Assembly: GCA_964450955.1 (NCBI GenBank)
Contig: CAYVFI010000007.1
Coordinates: 130,907 to 194,906 of the forward strand
Direction: 5' to 3'
DNA: 64,000 nucleotides
Source of the DNA: CAYNWT01 sp964450955
GTDB lineage: Bacteria; Planctomycetota; Planctomycetia; Planctomycetales; Planctomycetaceae
Shown here: piece by piece, positions 42,026 to 49,624 of the stretch
Position numbering within the stretch: the stretch's first letter is position 1
How the letters are laid out: every line of letters starts with the position of its first letter
The notes under the pieces: model-generated
What the model was told of the DNA's origin: nothing
The model's input: the letters and a program-made list of their open reading frames with translations, nothing else
The model's database searches: none
Program-made: the position numbers and the translations under genes

Positions 42026-44415
42026 CTCATCAAGACCGGTCCGCTTGCGGGGTACTCACCAGGAATCCCGGCCCGGTGCCTGGCCCTGTTGGAAACAAAC
42101 TTAAGATCTCCGAACCTGGAGTCACGCAAAATCAGCGGGCGGATAAACAGGAAGAACGAAGTGGTTGTAACCTGTTCGGTGGTCCGGCTGCTGAGTTGCC
42201 GGATAACCGGAATTTTTTCCAGCCACGGCACGCCCGCAAACGAATCCGTTTCTCCGTCGCGCTTCAGACCACCCACGATAACAGTTTGACCGTCCGGAAT
42301 GGTGACTGTGCTGCTGACTTTGTCAACTTGCCGCGGCGGCGGCAGCCCATCAATGCCTGCTCCGTTGAACGTGCTGAATTCAACTTCGAACTCCAGCTGC
42401 AGGTTGTCATCTTCGTTGATGTGGGGCGTCACGGAAATAATCGTACCGGCAGACTGGTTCCCGCCAAGGCTAGTGGTGGAGACGGTGTCGGACGCGTTGA
42501 CGCTTTGAAAAGGCACGCTGACGACAGATTCCAATTGACCAAGACTGTTGTCGTTGACCAGGACCTTGGGAACAGACAGAACGCGGGCACGTGAATTTCC
42601 AGCCAAAGCCTGAACCACAACGTCGGCCACGTCCGGATCGACCAGCGTTCCGTTGAAACCGATCGCAGGACTGATGGCCAACGCACCGGATGTCGGATCG
42701 ACTTCGCTCAGGCCAAACGAAGTGAACTGAAACAATCGGTTGGCTCCCACCCGGTCGCCGGCAGAAACTTCCACGCCAAGCGCAAAGTCGTCAGACGTAT
42801 CAACAGCGACAATTTTGGCTTCGATAAGAACCTGCGGTCGCCGCTGGTCCAACGACTTGATTAGGTTGGCGTACATTTGCTGGACGCCGGCCGGTGCGTA
42901 GATGACCAGGCTGTTGGTTCCAACATCCGCCGAAACTCTGGCACCGCCCGGAAGCGTAGCGGCGGCAACACCGCCACCGAAACCACCGAAACCGCCAAGG
43001 CCACCGAGTTGCAGGTTTTGATTGAGGGCCAGTGGGTTGTTTTGGCTTGAACGATTGCCCAATGACGACGTCCCGGCCTGTGTTCCGAACGGTGACTGCG
43101 TGAACCGGTCCTGTTGTAAATTACCGTTGGTGCGTCGGTTCAGACTGCCGTTTTGCTGACGCTGGTTGGCTGCTGCCGACAGTGGATTTGTCTGACCAAA
43201 GCCGCCCGTGTTTGGGAAGAACCCGTTTTGCCCAATGCCGAACTGGTTTTGCAGCCCACCGCCGAAGCCACCAGCAGAACCGTTTAACCCGTAGGCTTCC
43301 TGCAAAGCCAACAACGTCTGCAGAACCTCGGTCGCGCGGGCGTTGCGAAGCTTGTAAAACTGAATCGGTCCTTCACTGTTTTCAACCGACCGATCAATCG
43401 CGCGAATCATCTCAACGACGTTCCGATGAATTGCATCCGTCGCACGCACGATTAACAGATTGCCTTCTTCATCAAGCGTTGACTGGTAGGTGCGTTCGGC
43501 ATCCTGCGGATCCAACAGGCCCTTGATCAGCTTGTCTACTCGTTCTGCCGCGACGTTTTGCAGGCGGTAAACTTTGGTTCGCAGACCAAGGGGGATATCC
43601 AGGCGTTGTAGCAGGTTCATGGTCGAACGGATGAGTTCTTTGCCGCCGACCACGACGATGCGGTTGCCGTGGGGGTCGTTCAGAACATCAATCTGTTTCT
43701 TTTGCTTGCCGCGCCCTTCCGATCCTTCCTGGCCAAGCAGCGACTTTGCCTGCTCAACAAGAGTCTTGGAAGTCATGTTCCGCACAGAGTAGAACTCGTA
43801 CGTGACATCGCGTGTCGGGACATCCAACAGACTGATCAGCTTTTCGACCATTTGCACAACTGGTGCGTAGTCTGTCACAACCAGCACGTTGGAATCGGAA
43901 AGCGCCAGAACGTTAGACCCGACCTTCGACAAGAATGGCTTGATGACAGTCGAGACCTGCTGCGCGTTGATGTATTTGAGCTTAAACGACTTCGACGCCG
44001 GCGCGCCGGCTCCTTCGGTTCGCAGAATCTCCGCCGGGTCGCGCTGTGATGCGAATAGTGGCAGATCTTTGGCGTCAACAATGCGTTTCCAACCGGGGAC
44101 TTCTGCATCGACAATCGCCAGATTGGCGGTTCGTAAAGCCGAACTAAACAGTGTAAAGAGAGCCGATGGCGGCACGTCTTTGGGCGTTCTGAGGTTCACC
44201 TGACGCCGGCCAACTTCGGCCGAGTAAATGAACTTCATATCCATCCGGTTGCTGATGTATCGAATCAACACGTCCAGCGGCAGCGGACTTTGACTGTTGA
44301 ATTGCAACTGATCACGATTCTGCCCGCGGGCGTGCGGGGCGGTTGTTAGGCCGATACAGAACACGCAAACAAGTGCGAGCACCGGCGTTGCGATAAGGCG
44401 ATGGGCAACACGCAT
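42022..44415 (-). CDS. gspD: Type II secretion outer-membrane secretin GspD
   Basis: Forms the outer-membrane channel of the type II system. The 797-aa protein has a signal peptide (ending in HARGQ), N-domains (N0 PLPLDVLIRYISNRMDM, then N1-N3 repeats ending around residue 390), and the C-terminal secretin domain (about 540-760; VPFQSV, SSTVTIPDGQTVIVGGLKRD, VPWLEKIPVIRQLSS). A Gly/Gln/Asn-rich insert of about 130 residues (GGFGGGLQNQFGIGQ; GGLGGFGGFGGG) lies in the N3 region, longer than usual. First gene of the cluster; AAAGG precedes ATG 44415. Confidence 0.94.
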   Translation of the reverse strand: MRVAHRLIATPVLALVCVFCIGLTTAPHARGQNRDQLQFNSQSPLPLDVLIRYISNRMDMKFIYSAEVGRRQVNLRTPKDVPPSALFTLFSSALRTANLAIVDAEVPGWKRIVDAKDLPLFASQRDPAEILRTEGAGAPASKSFKLKYINAQQVSTVIKPFLSKVGSNVLALSDSNVLVVTDYAPVVQMVEKLISLLDVPTRDVTYEFYSVRNMTSKTLVEQAKSLLGQEGSEGRGKQKKQIDVLNDPHGNRIVVVGGKELIRSTMNLLQRLDIPLGLRTKVYRLQNVAAERVDKLIKGLLDPQDAERTYQSTLDEEGNLLIVRATDAIHRNVVEMIRAIDRSVENSEGPIQFYKLRNARATEVLQTLLALQEAYGLNGSAGGFGGGLQNQFGIGQNGFFPNTGGFGQTNPLSAAANQRQQNGSLNRRTNGNLQQDRFTQSPFGTQAGTSSLGNRSSQNNPLALNQNLQLGGLGGFGGFGGGVAAATLPGGARVSADVGTNSLVIYAPAGVQQMYANLIKSLDQRRPQVLIEAKIVAVDTSDDFALGVEVSAGDRVGANRLFQFTSFGLSEVDPTSGALAISPAIGFNGTLVDPDVADVVVQALAGNSRARVLSVPKVLVNDNSLGQLESVVSVPFQSVNASDTVSTTSLGGNQSAGTIISVTPHINEDDNLQLEFEVEFSTFNGAGIDGLPPPRQVDKVSSTVTIPDGQTVIVGGLKRDGETDSFAGVPWLEKIPVIRQLSSRTTEQVTTTSFFLFIRPLILRDSRFGDLKFVSNRARHRAGIPGEYPASGPVLMR

Positions 44416-44530
44416 CGTGTGCCTTTCCCAAGGGGAGGGGGTGGGAAACTTTGGAGGGACAAGGAACCTAAGCTTCCGATTTCCACACGGTCAAGCCGAC
44501 TTGTCCGCGGGCGATGCGGTTGAATTCTGA

Positions 44531-44598
44531 ACCGGCAGGTTTTGCCGGTGTGGGTGCGTTTCGTCAGCAATCAGTGCCGGTTTTGCCGGTCGCGGCAC
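44531..44598. repeat. Inverted and direct repeats upstream of gspD
   Basis: ACCGGCA-GGTTT-TGCCGGT (44531-44549) is a perfect 7-bp hairpin. The sequence GGTTTTGCCGGT recurs 46 bp further on (44579-44590) within GTGCCG...CGGCAC (44574-44598). It lies 115-180 bp before gspD, so an operator or leader structure is possible. Confidence 0.5.
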
Positions 44599-44761
44599 GG
44601 TTATCAGAACCTGGTGGCATACACGGCTGAGACAATCTAAACGCTCTGGCGACAATCCGGGCGGCGTTGAGCGTAAAACTCGAAGTGGCTCGAAACACGC
44701 CATCACTGGCTTTCGCACCGCGCGGGGTTGTTCGCTATTCTGGGTTCAGGAGAGAACCAGA

Positions 44762-44884
44762 ATGCTTCGCCAAATCATGCTTCCGGCGCTTGCGATCGTG
44801 ACCATTGCCAGTGCGGCCGACCAATGGCAGGATTCGTTCGACCCGAATGACGCAAGATCATCGCGCGTCGCCTGGAGCCGCTAA
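44762..44884 (+). CDS. Small exported mini-ORF, 40 aa
   Basis: ATG 44762 follows AGGAGA with eight-base spacing. The 40-residue product begins MLRQIMLPALAIVTIASAAD, a convincing signal peptide, then has only about 20 residues (DQWQDSFDPNDARSSRVAWSR is the tail, split here around the predicted cleavage) before TAA. It could be a small secreted peptide or the 5' remnant of a deleted secreted-protein gene. No homologue is recognised. It lies 59 bp before the oxidoreductase gene on the same strand. Confidence 0.4.
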   Translation: MLRQIMLPALAIVTIASAADQWQDSFDPNDARSSRVAWSR

Positions 44885-44943
44885 CAATGCGGATAAGATC
44901 AACAAGCCTGGTCCACGATAGACCTTTCAAACGGAGTTAAAGA

Positions 44944-46134
44944 ATGCCGCGCGTTGCAGTACTGGGGACGGGCCTGATTGGCCGGTTCTATACGGAGGCG
45001 TTACAGGGAAAGCGGTCTCGTGATTCGGTGTCGCTGGTGTATTCCCGCAGTGAAGCCAACGCCAGGCAGTTTGCTAAGACGTACGGTGTGCCCAGGCACA
45101 CGACCAGTCTCGAAGCGGCTGTGACTGATCCGGAAATCGATATCGTTATCGTGGGCGTGCCGAACCACCTGCATGAAGAATGCGTGATCGGCGCGGCTGA
45201 AGCGGGCAAGGCCGTGTTCTGCACCAAGCCACTCGGCCGAAACGCAAGCGAAGCGATTCGGATGCTGGAAGCCGTTGAGAAAGCCGGTGTGTTCCACGCT
45301 TATCTTGAAGACCTGGTCTACACACCCAAAACGCTGAAAGCGCTGAGTTCGGTTCGTAACGGCGCGGTGGGGGACGTGCTCTGGGTGCGTTCCCGTGAGA
45401 CTCATCCGGGCCCGCACAGTGACTGGTTCTGGAACAAGGAACTTTCAGGCGGCGGTGCGATTGTGGATATGGGTTGCCACTGCATTGAGATTGCTCGCAA
45501 CTTTATTGGCAAAGATATCCGGCCCGTTGAGGTCACGTGTTGGGCAGATACTCAGGTGCACCCGATCGATGCGGAAGACCACGCGGTGGGTATGGTTCGC
45601 TATGAGAATGGTGCGATCGGGCAGTTCGAAGTCAGTTGGGCATTCCGTGGCGGCATGGACCTGCGCGATGAGGTTGCGGGGACGGAAGGGACGATTTGGC
45701 TGAACCATTGGTTGCGCACGGGCATGGAAATGTTTTCAGCGGGCGGCGAGTCGGGCTACGTTGCGGAGAAGGCGGAAACGGAATCGGGCTGGCTGTTTCC
45801 TGTCGGCGACGAACCGGCCGCTTTGGGCTACGTCGATATGTTCGCCGATGCGTTGGGTGCGTACGAAGAGAACCGCAAACCGATGGAAGATTTCTACGAT
45901 GGCTATGTGGTTAACGCCATCATCGATGCGGCCTACAAGTCAGTGGAGAGTCGCAAGTGGGAGTCAATCGACTTGCCGATTTGGCGTGGCCGGGAAAACG
46001 TGCAGCGGATTGGAGTGAAACGAGACTTCGACGCCGACCATGTTTTGATTAAGGAAGAGAAAATGCCGGACGGAACCACGAAGGTTATCCTGCGTCACAA
46101 AACCACCGGTGAGATTAGTCAGCGAACCACCTAA
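44944..46134 (+). CDS. Gfo/Idh/MocA family NAD(P)-dependent oxidoreductase
   Basis: Likely oxidises or reduces a sugar or inositol-type substrate in the cytoplasm. The 396-aa protein has an N-terminal Rossmann fold with VLGTGLIGRFY (GxGxxG, residues 6-16) and DIVIVGVPNHLHEECV (about 69-84). The family EKP motif is TKPLG here (about residue 95), keeping the functional Lys. The C-terminal alpha/beta domain holds GGGAIVDMGCHCIEIARNF with the conserved Asp and His (about 164-182). Length is in the family range. GGAG lies nine bases before ATG 44944. It converges on the selenoprotein operon and shares a terminator hairpin with it. Confidence 0.92.
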   Translation: MPRVAVLGTGLIGRFYTEALQGKRSRDSVSLVYSRSEANARQFAKTYGVPRHTTSLEAAVTDPEIDIVIVGVPNHLHEECVIGAAEAGKAVFCTKPLGRNASEAIRMLEAVEKAGVFHAYLEDLVYTPKTLKALSSVRNGAVGDVLWVRSRETHPGPHSDWFWNKELSGGGAIVDMGCHCIEIARNFIGKDIRPVEVTCWADTQVHPIDAEDHAVGMVRYENGAIGQFEVSWAFRGGMDLRDEVAGTEGTIWLNHWLRTGMEMFSAGGESGYVAEKAETESGWLFPVGDEPAALGYVDMFADALGAYEENRKPMEDFYDGYVVNAIIDAAYKSVESRKWESIDLPIWRGRENVQRIGVKRDFDADHVLIKEEKMPDGTTKVILRHKTTGEISQRTT

Positions 46135-46143
46135 GTGGCTCGC

Positions 46144-46180
46144 AAAGAAAAACGGGAGTAGGAATGACTTCCTACTCCCG
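46144..46180 (-). terminator. Rho-independent terminator of the selenoprotein operon
   Basis: CGGGAGTAGGAA (46153-46164) and TTCCTACTCCCG (46169-46180) form a perfect 12-bp stem with a 4-nt loop. On the minus strand the hairpin is followed by TTTTTCTTT, so termination is expected for the minus-strand operon. It could also slow transcription from the convergent oxidoreductase gene. Confidence 0.9.
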
Positions 46181-46206
46181 CTGAATCATCAGTGCATCTC
46201 GGATGC

Positions 46207-47622
46207 CTACTGCACGACGATCGGGATTTCAAAGTCTCGGCGAAGATACAGACAGGTGCCATCCGCTTCCTCGCAAACGTAGAACAACGCATAACCTTTG
46301 ATTCGCGTCGATTCTGAGTTCGCACTGAGTTTGGCTTCCAGTTCGACCTTCCGCGCTTCGGTTGATTCCGGCTTTTTCGGTTGGTCCAGCGTGAACAGGT
46401 TTTTCTGTAGTTGCCAGCCATCGGGTTGATCGATCCAAACCTGAACCGGTTCAGCTTCGTTGTTCCAGTGAGCCTTGCCACTGGTTCGCAGTGTCAGGTG
46501 AATGCGCGTGGTTTGCCCTGGTTTGACGCGAGCAGGAACGGTGACCGAACTGATTTCGACCAGGCCGTTTTTGTCTGTGTTGATTCTGGCCTTCGGGTCA
46601 GGATTCGTGGCGGCCTCGGCGGTTTTGAACGATCGGTCAGGGCTGGCGATTTCGGCTCCGCCGGGTTCCACCGCCAGCTGGACTGGTTCGTCACCGCGAG
46701 CCTTGATGTCTGCTCGCGCTTTCGGCACCCAATCATAAAACGGATAAGGCTTCGTCAGCCGTGGGCCATACTGCTGGATCCGCCGTCGGTAGATGTAATG
46801 GTTGGGATCGATATCAAGCGCTTTGCCCCACGCGTTGACTGCGGCCTGGAAATCGCCGTTTTGTCGTAGCGGCGATTCGTACCGCATGCGCAGTGCGACG
46901 CCACGGCCGAAGTGAGCCATGGCGTTTTCTGGTTCCTCTTTGATAACGCCGTCGTAGAGTGCGATTGCTTTGTTGAAGTACTCAGCAGATTTGGTTTGTT
47001 CAGGAGAACCAGCTTTGGTTTGCTGATAGGCGGCGGCTCCCCAAATCAAAGTTCCCCTGGCGGACAGCAATGACTCTGTCGGATTCTTAAGTTGTTTTGC
47101 TGAGAAGTATGGAACGTAGTCTGAGTCTGTGGTCCGAGCTGTTTCGTCCGGTTTTGGATAATCGGTCTTGATGAACTCGTTTCGAACCCAGTCCGGTCGC
47201 GGGCGTGTGCTTTGCACGACGCCGTGTTCGTCAATCGCGATTACCACCGGGACTGCTCTGGTAGGCAGAACGTTAATGGCATCATTAAGGATAGGCCATT
47301 CGAAGCCCTGCCACTGCGCGAACAGTCGGCAGCGGTCCGGGTGCTGTTCCTGAATAATGCCAACCATCTGGACGTCGCCGTTTTTGACGAGGTCACTCAC
47401 CTGCTTGTGCCAACCTGGCACGTGTCGTCGGCAGCCAGCTCACCAGGAGGCGAAGTGGAACAGCAAAACCTTCTTGCCGCGGTAGTCTTTCAGCGACACG
47501 GGCTTGCCGGTTTCAATGTTCGGAAACACGAACTCGCGGTGCGGCTGCCCGACTTTGGGCGCGTAAGTGTCCGCGCCCGGCAGGGGGCTGGCGAGCAGTG
47601 ACAGCAAGACGAAGTGTTTCAT
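46207..47622 (-). CDS. Exported thioredoxin-fold selenoprotein (UxxC) with TPR-like and DsbD-like domains; TGA recoded as Sec at codon 61
   Basis: Predicted exported thiol-disulfide protein of 471 aa, counting selenocysteine. The start ATG 47622 overlaps the amidohydrolase stop (ATGA) and gives a signal peptide (MKHFVLLSLLASPLPGA). Residues about 25-165 form a TlpA/AhpC-like thioredoxin fold: VSLKDYRGKKVLLFHFASW, then TGA, then AGCRRHVPGWHKQ. In relatives this is WCxxC; the TGA (47442-47440) sits at the first Cys and Cys64 is intact. The cis-Pro segment RAVPVVIAIDEHG follows. The same frame runs on to 46207. TPR-like helices occupy about 225-300. A C-terminal beta domain with CEEADGTC resembles the DsbD N-terminal domain. 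A hairpin after the TGA fits a bacterial SECIS. If Sec is not inserted, only a 60-aa fragment results. Confidence 0.8.
47401..47442 (-). promoter_or_regulatory. Candidate bacterial SECIS element following the Sec TGA
   Basis: On the minus strand the TGA (47442-47440) is followed after 24 nt by GTGCCA-GGT-TGGCAC (47421-47407), a perfect 6-bp stem with a 3-nt loop that starts with G and contains GU. Known bacterial SECIS elements have an apical loop with a G near its start, 16-37 nt after the UGA, and bind SelB. CUGC and GCAG just outside could extend the base of the stem. Identified by eye, no folding run. Confidence 0.72.
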
Positions 47623-49340
47623 TTGTTCTCGTTCTTTTCGTCGTCCGTAGTTTCGGTTTTGGTTCTGGCCGAGTACAGCACTCTGCCACCCACGATTGTA
47701 TGAATCGGTCGGGCCTCCCTGATGTTCTCTTCGTCACATTTCATGAAGTCCTGTGACCAGACCACGATATCCGCCAGCTTTCCCGGTTCGAGGCTGCCTT
47801 TGTCACCTTCTTCGAACGCAGCGTACGCGCAGCTAAGTGTGTAGGACTTCAGCGCTTCCGCGCGGGTCATGCGCTGTTCCGGGAAGAACTCGGTTCCGTT
47901 TGAGAGTCGCCGTGTGACGCTGGCATAGAATGAATTCATTGGGTTGATGTCTTCCACCGGCGCGTCGGTTCCGTTTGTGACAACGGCGCCGGAATCCAGC
48001 AGCGATCTCCAAACATACGCACCTGCCTCAGACCGAACGTCGCCCAGGCGATCAGGCACAAAGATGGCGTCTGACGTGCAGTGCACAGCTTGCATTGAAG
48101 CGATGACGCCCAGCTTAAAGAACCGCGGGATGTCGTCCGGATGCAGGTGCTGCGCGTGTTCGACTCGCCAACGAAGGTTCTTGCCGTTTGGGTTCTTTGT
48201 TAGAAACGATTCGAAGATGTCCAGTGTTTCCCGGTTGGCTCGGTCACCGATGGCGTGAACGCAGACCTGGAATCCATTTTGATTCGCCAGGTCGGCCGAG
48301 CGCTTAACGGAAGGAACGGTCGCGGTGTTCAGGCCCTGGCTGTTGGGCATGTCTTCGTACGGTTCCAGCAGCCACGCTCCGTGCGGACCCAGTGCTCCAT
48401 CAATCGCCCGCTTAATCGCGCGGACGGTAAGATGTTTGTTACCGGCGTCGATGATTTTGTACTGCGGTAGCAGGCTGGCGAGGCGTTGGTTGCTATCGCG
48501 AATCATGACATACAACCGCACGCGAAGTTCGTTCGCGTTGGCCAGAGCCTTGAATGTATCGATGGTTTCAAACGTGGAACCAGCGTCCTGAAAACTGGTG
48601 ATCCCGTTTTCCAGACACGCGTCGGTCGCCAGTTGAATGGCAGTCTGCAAGTCGCGTTCTGCGCGGGCCGGTGACGTGGTTTGTCTGGAACGCACGAGCG
48701 CTTGCGCGGTTTCGCGGAAGACGCCGGTGGGTGTTCCGTCTTCGGCGTGAAGAATCTCTCCGCCGGCCGGGTCCTTCGTCTCGCGAGTCACGTTTCCGAT
48801 TGCCATCGCGCGGGCATTGGCGAAGCACATATGGCCGCTGGCGTGCGTAAGCAGAACCGGGTTTTCCGGGGTGACTTCACTTAGCGATGTATGAACCGGG
48901 TAATCGTGCACATTGGGAACGGGTGGTGTTTCCCACTTCGCCTGGTGCCATCCGCGGCCGATAATCCAATCGCCGGGCGCCGCTTCTTCGGCCGCAGTCG
49001 CAACCTGTTGAACGATATCGTCCCACGTCCGAGCCTTTGTCAGGTCCAGAATCATTTTCGATTGGCCGACTCCGACAAAGTGTGCGTGGCCTTCGATGAA
49101 GCCAGGCGTCACAAGCTGGCCGTCCAGATTGATGACACGCGTTTTGGGGCCGACGAGCTTCCGGATTGCTTCGTTCGAACCAACCGCCTGGATGCGTTCG
49201 CCCTGAACGGCGATCGCCTGAGCTTCCGGTTTCGTTGAATCAACTGTCACGACATGGCCGTTGACCAGCACCATGTCCGCATCCTGCACCGGAGCAATCA
49301 GAAACGCTGTTGTTGTGAAGAGTGCTGTAAAAGAAATCAT
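47619..49340 (-). CDS. Exported YtcJ-type amidohydrolase
   Basis: Metal-dependent hydrolase of the amidohydrolase superfamily (amidohydrolase 3/YtcJ branch), likely hydrolysing amide or other C-N bonds in an unknown substrate. The 573-aa protein has a signal-like N terminus (FTALFTTTAFLIAPVQDA), the beta-sandwich start DMVLVNGHVVTVDS, and the metal-binding HxH as EGHAHFVG (about residue 84). Further conserved parts are VCVHAIGDRANRETLD (about 355), RVEHAQHLHPDDIPRF (about 382) and the catalytic Asp in TNGTDAPVEDINP (about 453). AGGGGCG precedes ATG 49340. Its stop overlaps the selenoprotein start (ATGA). Why these two are coupled is unknown. Confidence 0.9.
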   Translation of the reverse strand: MISFTALFTTTAFLIAPVQDADMVLVNGHVVTVDSTKPEAQAIAVQGERIQAVGSNEAIRKLVGPKTRVINLDGQLVTPGFIEGHAHFVGVGQSKMILDLTKARTWDDIVQQVATAAEEAAPGDWIIGRGWHQAKWETPPVPNVHDYPVHTSLSEVTPENPVLLTHASGHMCFANARAMAIGNVTRETKDPAGGEILHAEDGTPTGVFRETAQALVRSRQTTSPARAERDLQTAIQLATDACLENGITSFQDAGSTFETIDTFKALANANELRVRLYVMIRDSNQRLASLLPQYKIIDAGNKHLTVRAIKRAIDGALGPHGAWLLEPYEDMPNSQGLNTATVPSVKRSADLANQNGFQVCVHAIGDRANRETLDIFESFLTKNPNGKNLRWRVEHAQHLHPDDIPRFFKLGVIASMQAVHCTSDAIFVPDRLGDVRSEAGAYVWRSLLDSGAVVTNGTDAPVEDINPMNSFYASVTRRLSNGTEFFPEQRMTRAEALKSYTLSCAYAAFEEGDKGSLEPGKLADIVVWSQDFMKCDEENIREARPIHTIVGGRVLYSARTKTETTDDEKNENK

Positions 49341-49624
49341 CGTTCGCCCCTCAAATGCAGAAAGCTGGCCGTTTGCTGAGCATAACGTATCGGGTTACTG
49401 AACGCGCGGCGGCGACGGGGCCGACGCGTGAGCGATCCAGCCAGCGTAACACGGCACAAGCCGAACGGTCGGTGGGGGGAACGCAACCCAACGCTATCCG
49501 CAGCAGTGCAGGGTGCGAGCGGCGAAGATTCCAATTCGCATCGCGTTTGTCCGGGGGCGTGGACGCTGGCGAATATGAGAACGATTGCGGAAGCGGAAGT
49601 GATGCGGAAGTGATGGCAAGCGGG

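Noticed and set aside
47407..47442. Frameshift or ordinary stop as explanation for the split thioredoxin gene
   Set aside because: Both parts are in the same frame, the break is one TGA at the catalytic Cys, the second Cys is intact, and a SECIS-like hairpin follows. A point-mutation pseudogene remains possible but fits less well.
49355..49624. Small gene between pseudoprotease and amidohydrolase
   Set aside because: Open frames are short, have no ribosome site and are composed of local repeats such as GCGGAAGTGAT.
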